Source: Tepidimonas aquatica
Lineage (GTDB): Bacteria > Pseudomonadota > Gammaproteobacteria > Burkholderiales > Burkholderiaceae_C
Reading direction: 5' to 3'
DNA length: 52,510 nucleotides
Assembly: GCF_007556585.1 (NCBI RefSeq)
Contig: NZ_VJNA01000019.1
Span: 1-52,510 of the forward strand
Made by a program: the position numbers and the translations under genes
In this document: positions 48,123 to 52,510 of the stretch, one piece after another
How positions within the stretch are numbered: the stretch's first letter is position 1
Layout: each line of letters starts with the position of its first letter
Notes under the pieces: model-generated
What the model saw: the letters and a program-made list of their open reading frames with translations, nothing else
The model's database searches: none
What the model was told of the DNA's origin: nothing

Positions 48123-49808
48123 TTACATGCCGGCGTAGTTGGGGCCGCCGCCGCCTTCAGGGGTGACCCAGACGATATTCTGCGTGGGGTCTTTGATGTC
48201 GCAGGTTTTGCAGTGCACGCAGTTTTGCGCGTTGATCACGAGCTGCGGCGCGCCGTCCTTCTCGACAAATTCGTACACCCCCGCGGGGCAGTAGCGCCCT
48301 TCCGGGCCGCCGTACAGCGCCAGGTTGACCGCCACCGGCACCGTGGGGTCTTTCAGCGTCAGGTGCGCGGGCTGGTTTTCTTCGTGGTTGGTGTTGGACA
48401 GGAACACGCTGCTCAAGCGGTCGAACGTCAGCACCCCGTCGGGCTTGGGGTAGCGGATCGGTTCGACCTGGCTGGCGGCGTGCAGCCGGGCGTGGTCCGG
48501 GGTGTGGCGCCGCACGGTCCACGGTGGGCTTTGGATGCCCAGCTTGGGCAGCAGCCAGTGCTCGATGCCGGTCATCAGCGCACCGATGGTGTTGCCTTTT
48601 TTAAACCAGCTCTTGAAGTTGCGCGCGCGGTGCAGCTCGTCGTACAACCAGCTGCGCTCGAACGCGGCGGGGTAGGCGGTCAGCTCGTCGTGCGCCCGGC
48701 CGGCCTGCAACGCCTCGAAGGCGGCCTCGGCGCACAGTATGCCGGTCTTGATGGCGGCGTGGCTGCCCTTGATGCGCGCGGCGTTGAGGTAGCCCGCGTC
48801 GCAGCCGACCAGCGCCCCGCCGGGGAAGATGGTCTTGGGCAGGCTCAGCAGCCCGCCGGCGGTGATGGCGCGCGCGCCGTAGCCAATGCGCTTGCCGCCC
48901 TCGAGGTGCGCACGGATCGCCGGGTGGGTTTTCCAGCGCTGCATCTCCTCGAACGGACTCAGCCAAGGGTTTTGGTAGTCGAGCCCGACGACGAAGCCCA
49001 GCGTGACCTTGTTGCCTTCGAGGTGGTACAGGAAGCCGCCGCCGTAGGTGTGCTCGTCCAGCGGCCAGCCGGCGGTGTGCACCACCAGGCCAGGCTTGGC
49101 CTTGTCGGCGGGAATCTCCCACAGCTCCTTGATGCCAATGCCGTAGGTCTGCGGGTCTTTGCCCTCGTCCAGGCGGTAGCGCGCGATCAGCTCCTTGCCC
49201 AGGTGGCCGCGCGCACCCTCGGCGAACACGGTGTACTTGGCGCGTAGCTCCATGCCGAGCTGGAACGCTTCGGTGGGCTGGCCGTCCTTGCCCAGGCCCA
49301 TGTGACCGGTGGCCACGCCGATCACGCGGCCGTGTTCGTCGTACAGCACCTCGGCGGCGGCAAAGCCGGGGAAGATCTCCACCCCCAGCGCCTCGGCCTG
49401 CTCGGCCAGCCACTTCGTCACCGCGCCCAGGCTGATGACGTAGTTGCCCTCGTTGTGAAAGCATTCGGGGATGGCCCACGACGGCGTGCGCAGCACACGG
49501 TCGGGCTGTAGGAACAGCACCTCGTCGCCGGTGACAGGTTGGTTCAGCGGCGCACCGCGCTCCTTCCAGTCGGGGATCAATTCGGTCAACGCGCGCGGGT
49601 CCATCACCGCGCCGGACAGGATGTGCGCGCCCGGCTCGCCGCCTTTTTCCAGCACGCACACGTTGACGTCGCTGTTGTGTTGGGCCGCCAGCTGCTTGAG
49701 GCGGATGGCCGTGGCCAGCCCGGCCGGGCCGGCCCCGACGATGACGACGTCGTACTCCATGGCCTCGCGCGGGCCGTACTGTTCGATCAGATGCGCCGGG
49801 GTTTTCAT
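48123..49808 (-). CDS. etfD: Electron-transfer flavoprotein:ubiquinone oxidoreductase
   Basis: A 561-aa membrane-associated flavoprotein that passes electrons from ETF to ubiquinone in fatty-acid and amino-acid oxidation. The FAD motif is YDVVIVGAGPAGLATAIRL. The ubiquinone/FAD-domain stretches GAHILSGAVMDPRAL and FGARGHLGK-like AEGARGHLGKEL follow. The C-terminal 4Fe-4S cluster uses CPAGVYE and CVHCKTCDIKDP cysteines. Start at 49808 matches the family. The ETF alpha and beta genes are not in the window. Confidence 0.94.
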   Translation of the reverse strand: MKTPAHLIEQYGPREAMEYDVVIVGAGPAGLATAIRLKQLAAQHNSDVNVCVLEKGGEPGAHILSGAVMDPRALTELIPDWKERGAPLNQPVTGDEVLFLQPDRVLRTPSWAIPECFHNEGNYVISLGAVTKWLAEQAEALGVEIFPGFAAAEVLYDEHGRVIGVATGHMGLGKDGQPTEAFQLGMELRAKYTVFAEGARGHLGKELIARYRLDEGKDPQTYGIGIKELWEIPADKAKPGLVVHTAGWPLDEHTYGGGFLYHLEGNKVTLGFVVGLDYQNPWLSPFEEMQRWKTHPAIRAHLEGGKRIGYGARAITAGGLLSLPKTIFPGGALVGCDAGYLNAARIKGSHAAIKTGILCAEAAFEALQAGRAHDELTAYPAAFERSWLYDELHRARNFKSWFKKGNTIGALMTGIEHWLLPKLGIQSPPWTVRRHTPDHARLHAASQVEPIRYPKPDGVLTFDRLSSVFLSNTNHEENQPAHLTLKDPTVPVAVNLALYGGPEGRYCPAGVYEFVEKDGAPQLVINAQNCVHCKTCDIKDPTQNIVWVTPEGGGGPNYAGM

Positions 49809-49960
49809 GGCGTTGGGGTCTTCCTCGGGACGGGGGCGCCGCCGCAGTGGGCGCAGCACCCCAAGGCGGTTGTCGGATTGGCGACGCATTGTAGTGGCCG
49901 CTGGCGTACGATGGTTGTCGTTGCGCCGACAGCGCGCTGCACCCAACGAGGAGTTACACG

Positions 49961-50386
49961 ATGCGCTTGGAACTGCCCACCGAACGCCGGCTGGTGCATA
50001 CGATGACGATACCGATACGCTGGGGCGACATGGACGCGATGGGCCATGTCAACAACACGCTGTACTTTCGTTATATGGAATGCGCGCGGCTGCAGTGGAT
50101 GGGCGATTGGGGCATGCCGGCCAACCCCAGGGGCGAGGGGCCGGTGATCGTCAACGCGTTTTGCAACTTTTTACGCCAGCTCGAATACCCGGGCGAGGTG
50201 GTCGTGCGCAGCTACGTGGGCGCGGTGGGGCAGCGCTCGTTTGACATGTTCCACGAGATGCTGCGCACCGACGGCGGCGATACGGTGTATGCCAACGGCG
50301 GCGCCACCGTGGTGTGGGTGGATTTCCCGGCGCAACGCTCGGTGCCGTTGCCGCCCACGCTGCGCCAGCGGCTGACCGCCGGCTAA
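49961..50386 (+). CDS. Hotdog-fold acyl-CoA thioesterase (YbgC-like)
   Basis: A 141-aa single hotdog domain of the 4-hydroxybenzoyl-CoA thioesterase type. The active-site motif WGDMDAMGHVNNTLYFRYMECAR carries the catalytic aspartate and the HVNN stretch. GAGGAG precedes the ATG. It should hydrolyse acyl-CoA esters; the substrate is unknown. It diverges from the ETF-QO gene over 152 bp and is convergent with the AhpD-like gene. A fatty-acid or aromatic-acid role fits the ETF-QO neighbour, as inference. Confidence 0.88.
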   Translation: MRLELPTERRLVHTMTIPIRWGDMDAMGHVNNTLYFRYMECARLQWMGDWGMPANPRGEGPVIVNAFCNFLRQLEYPGEVVVRSYVGAVGQRSFDMFHEMLRTDGGDTVYANGGATVVWVDFPAQRSVPLPPTLRQRLTAG

Positions 50387-50400
50387 AGCGGCGCTGCGCT

Positions 50401-50988
50401 TCAGGCGCCTTTGGGCAGGCGGCCCATCAGGTAAAACTCGGGGTTGGGCTCCATGCCGCTGAACGAGGCCATGCGGTTGGACAGCCCGAAAAACGCCGTG
50501 ATGGCGGCGATGTCCCAGATGTCTTCATCGTCCAGCCCGTGCGCGTGCAGCGCGGCAAAGTCGGCGTCGTCGATGGCGTGCGAGCGCTGGCACACCTTCA
50601 TCGCAAAGTCGAGGATCGCGCGCTGGCGCGGCGTGATGTCGGCCTTGCGGTAGTTGACCGCGACCTGGTCGGCCACCAGCGGCTTTTTTTCGTAGATGCG
50701 CAATAGGGCGCCGTGCGCCACCACGCAGTACAGGCACTGGTTGGCGGCGCTGGTGGCCACGACGATCATCTCGCGCTCGCCCTTGGTCAGGTTGGAGCGC
50801 CGCCCCACCGTCTCGGGCATCATCAGCGCGTCGTGGTAGGCAAAAAACGCGCGCCACTCGGCCGGGCGGCGCGCCAGCATCAAAAAGACGTTGGGCACGA
50901 AGCCGGCTTTGGCCTGCACCTCCAGGATGCGGGCGCGGATGTCTTCGGGCACGTCGGCCAGGTCGGGCAGCGGGTAGCGGGGGCTCAT
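50401..50988 (-). CDS. AhpD/carboxymuconolactone-decarboxylase-like peroxidase-related protein
   Basis: A 195-aa all-helical protein. The redox CxxC with its relay histidine is in ANQCLYCVVAHGALLR. The N-terminal PEDIRARILEVQAKAGFVPNVF and the LTKGEREMIVVATSAAN segment are typical of the uncharacterised peroxidase-related (AhpD-fold) family. It probably acts in thiol-dependent peroxide removal. It follows the S4-domain gene by 24 nt on the same strand. Confidence 0.88.
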   Translation of the reverse strand: MSPRYPLPDLADVPEDIRARILEVQAKAGFVPNVFLMLARRPAEWRAFFAYHDALMMPETVGRRSNLTKGEREMIVVATSAANQCLYCVVAHGALLRIYEKKPLVADQVAVNYRKADITPRQRAILDFAMKVCQRSHAIDDADFAALHAHGLDDEDIWDIAAITAFFGLSNRMASFSGMEPNPEFYLMGRLPKGA

Positions 50989-51012
50989 GAAGTCTCCTCG
51001 GGTGGCAGGGGG

Positions 51013-51480
51013 TCAATCGTCCAGGGCGGCGCGCCAGCGTTCGTTCCAAGCGGGTGGCGCCGGCGGCTGGTTGCGCCAACGCTGCAGTTCGCGTCGGTCG
51101 CGTTTGGTGGGGCGGCCGCGAGGGTAGCTCGCGCCGGGCTCCGGCGCCAGCCGGCGTTGTTGTGCGTGCGCTTCGCGTGCCGCGATGGACTCGGGGGTTT
51201 CCTCGTACAGCAAAGCCGCCTGAGCGGCAGGCCCGCGGACGGCGGACAGCGCCCGCACCACCACGGTGCGGTCGACGTCGCCGGTGCGGGCGCGGATCAC
51301 ATCGCCCACGCGCGGCTCGCGGCTGGGCTTGGCCGGTGCGCCGTTGACGAGCACGCGCCCACGCTCGATCATCTCCGCCGCCAGCGCCCGCGTCTTGTAC
51401 AGCCGTGCAGCCCACAGCCATTTGTCCAGGCGGATGCGGCCGGGGCGGTCGTCGGGATCGAACTTGGCGGGGCGGATCAT
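51013..51480 (-). CDS. S4-domain RNA-binding protein (HslR-type)
   Basis: A 155-aa protein. The S4 domain (residues about 15-65) reads [26 protein letters not shown] then [19 protein letters not shown] basic tail rich in arginine follows. HslR (Hsp15) binds 50S subunits carrying stalled nascent chains after heat shock and recycles them. Start at 51480 gives full length. It diverges from the sigma54 activator across 52 bp. Confidence 0.88.
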   Translation of the reverse strand: MIRPAKFDPDDRPGRIRLDKWLWAARLYKTRALAAEMIERGRVLVNGAPAKPSREPRVGDVIRARTGDVDRTVVVRALSAVRGPAAQAALLYEETPESIAAREAHAQQRRLAPEPGASYPRGRPTKRDRRELQRWRNQPPAPPAWNERWRAALDD

Positions 51481-51532
51481 GGCTGGTTATGGTAACGCGC
51501 CGGCCGCAGGCAGCCGCTACCATACCCGCATA

Positions 51533-52408
51533 ATGCTTGCACAGCCCCTATCTGTTGAATTACCCAGCGATGCCCGCAGAATCCTGGAGCTGGCGGCGCG
51601 CTCGATGTTCGAGCTGTTTGCCAATGCGACGCAGGGGATGATGCTGGTGGACCGTCAGGCGCGTGTGGTCTGGATCAACGACCAGTACCGGCGTTTTCTA
51701 CCGGCGCTGGGTTTCGAGCGCGAGTCGGACTTCGTCGGCCAGCCGGTATCCGCGGTCGTGCCGAACACGCAAATGCACCGCGTGCTGGAGACCGGGCAGC
51801 CCATCCTGGTCGACCTGCTGAGCAACCGCGCGGGTACGTTCGTCGTCAGCCGCATCCCGTTGCGCGATGCGGACGGGGCAGTCATCGGGGCGCTTGGCAT
51901 CGTATTGTTCGACCATCCCGAGACGACGGTGCAGCCGCTGATCGCCAAGTTTGCCCGATTGCAGCAGGATCTGGACGAGGCCCGGCGCGAGCTGGCCCGA
52001 CAACGGCGCAGCAAGTACACCTTCGCCAGCTTCGTCGGGCGCAGCCCGGCGGCGCTGGAGGTCAAGCGGCAGGCGCGGCGCGCGGCGCAGAGCTCCTCCC
52101 CCGTGCTGCTGCTGGGCGAGACGGGTACGGGCAAGGAGTTGCTAGCCCATGCCATCCACGCCGCGTCCGCCCGTGCCGGGAGGGCCTTTGTCGGCGTCAA
52201 CATCGCCGCGGTGCCTGAGACGCTGCTCGAGGCGGAATTCTTTGGCGTGGCGCCAGGGGCCTACACGGGGGCCGACCGCAAGGCGCGTGAGGGCAAGTTC
52301 AAGCTGGCCGATGGCGGGACCCTGTTCCTGGATGAGATCGGCGACATGCCGCCGGCGGTGCAGGTCAAGCTGCTGCGCGCGCTGCGACGTCCCCCCGGTT
52401 TTGAGTAG
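51533..52408 (+). pseudogene. Sigma54-dependent activator truncated by an IS
   Basis: The 291-aa frame starts with a PAS-like sensor domain (about residues 20-130; [21 protein letters not shown]). A coiled linker and an AAA+ domain follow, with Walker A GETGTGKE, the sigma54-contact loop GAYTGA and Walker [14 protein letters not shown]. Native sequence ends at LLRAL near 52385; the next residues come from IS3-type left-end sequence and stop at TAG 52408. The second half of the AAA+ domain and the DNA-binding HTH are lost here. Its targets are unknown. Recovering the gene past the right window edge would show whether the rest survives. Confidence 0.85.
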
Positions 52409-52510
52409 CGCCGCGATCTGGAGTCCAATCCCCAACGACAAGGAGATTGGACGTGAAGAAGCGTTTTACCGAAGAGCAGATCATCGGCTTCCTGCGTGAG
52501 GCGGAGGCCG
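52383..52510 (+). mobile_element. Left end of a third IS3-family element, cut by the window edge
   Basis: From about 52383 the sequence no longer matches the activator and shows a C-run and TTTTGAG typical of IS3-type ends. A ribosome site and the start of orfA follow. The exact left end is inferred from the TG dinucleotide at 52383-52384. The right end is outside the window. Confidence 0.75.
52453..52510 (+). CDS. Partial IS3-family transposase OrfA
   Basis: The first 19 codons start with GTG at 52453, with AAGGAG 7 nt upstream. They read KKRFTEEQIIGFLREAEA, the N-terminal helix of IS407-type OrfA proteins. It runs off the window. Confidence 0.85.
   Translation, partial: MKKRFTEEQIIGFLREAEA

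Overview
The window is chromosomal DNA of a high-GC betaproteobacterium, most likely Burkholderiales of the Comamonadaceae type. Support comes from the tmRNA tag ANDERFALAA, the aroA-cmk fusion gene, the rpsA/aroA-cmk/tyrA/pheA/serC/gyrA block, the ompA-ubiG order and a complete run of Calvin-cycle (cbb) genes. I suspect a facultative autotroph resembling Tepidimonas or Hydrogenophaga, but the genus cannot be fixed from the sequence alone.

Left part (1-3737): a DEAH-box restriction-type helicase that has lost its N-terminus and is split by a 1451-bp IS3-family (IS51-group) element. The element has terminal inverted repeats and a 3-bp GTC target duplication. Next comes a TetR-controlled RND efflux pair (3769-8658), with a near-perfect operator between the divergent genes, and a small DUF167 gene.

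Calvin region (9343-20345): cbbR diverges from cbbY-cbbF-cbbP-cbbT-cbbZ-cbbG-cbbK-cbbA. These encode the regeneration and reduction arms, but there is no RuBisCO in the window. A perfect hairpin closes the run and an Fnr/Crp-type regulator with three cysteines follows.

Housekeeping block, minus strand (20372-31946): lapB, lapA, ihfB, a terminator, rpsA, then aroA-cmk, tyrA, pheA, serC and gyrA with ATGA overlaps or short gaps. On the plus strand follow ompA, ubiG, a HAD phosphatase (Gph or MupP) and ssrA (tmRNA).

Scar between ssrA and tRNA-Pro(GGG) (34827-36183): a left-end remnant of a second IS3-family element abuts the glycine-rich 3' end of an exported-protein pseudogene that also carries a 1-nt frameshift. 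Then come merR, gst, tal, aroE, an extradiol-dioxygenase-like gene and a small conserved gene of unknown function.

Glycine region (40848-48088): dadA behind a glycine-riboswitch-like leader whose 5' half looks degenerate, a Sel1-repeat protein, the C-terminal half of a broken UPF0126/glycine-transporter gene, and gcvP, gcvH and gcvT behind a well-formed tandem glycine riboswitch. The window ends with ETF-ubiquinone oxidoreductase, a thioesterase, an AhpD-like protein, an S4 RNA-binding protein and a sigma54 activator truncated by a third IS3-family element.

I see no CRISPR array and no clearly novel multi-gene system. The most informative signals are the decay events (three IS3-type elements, three broken genes or more) and the glycine regulatory cluster.
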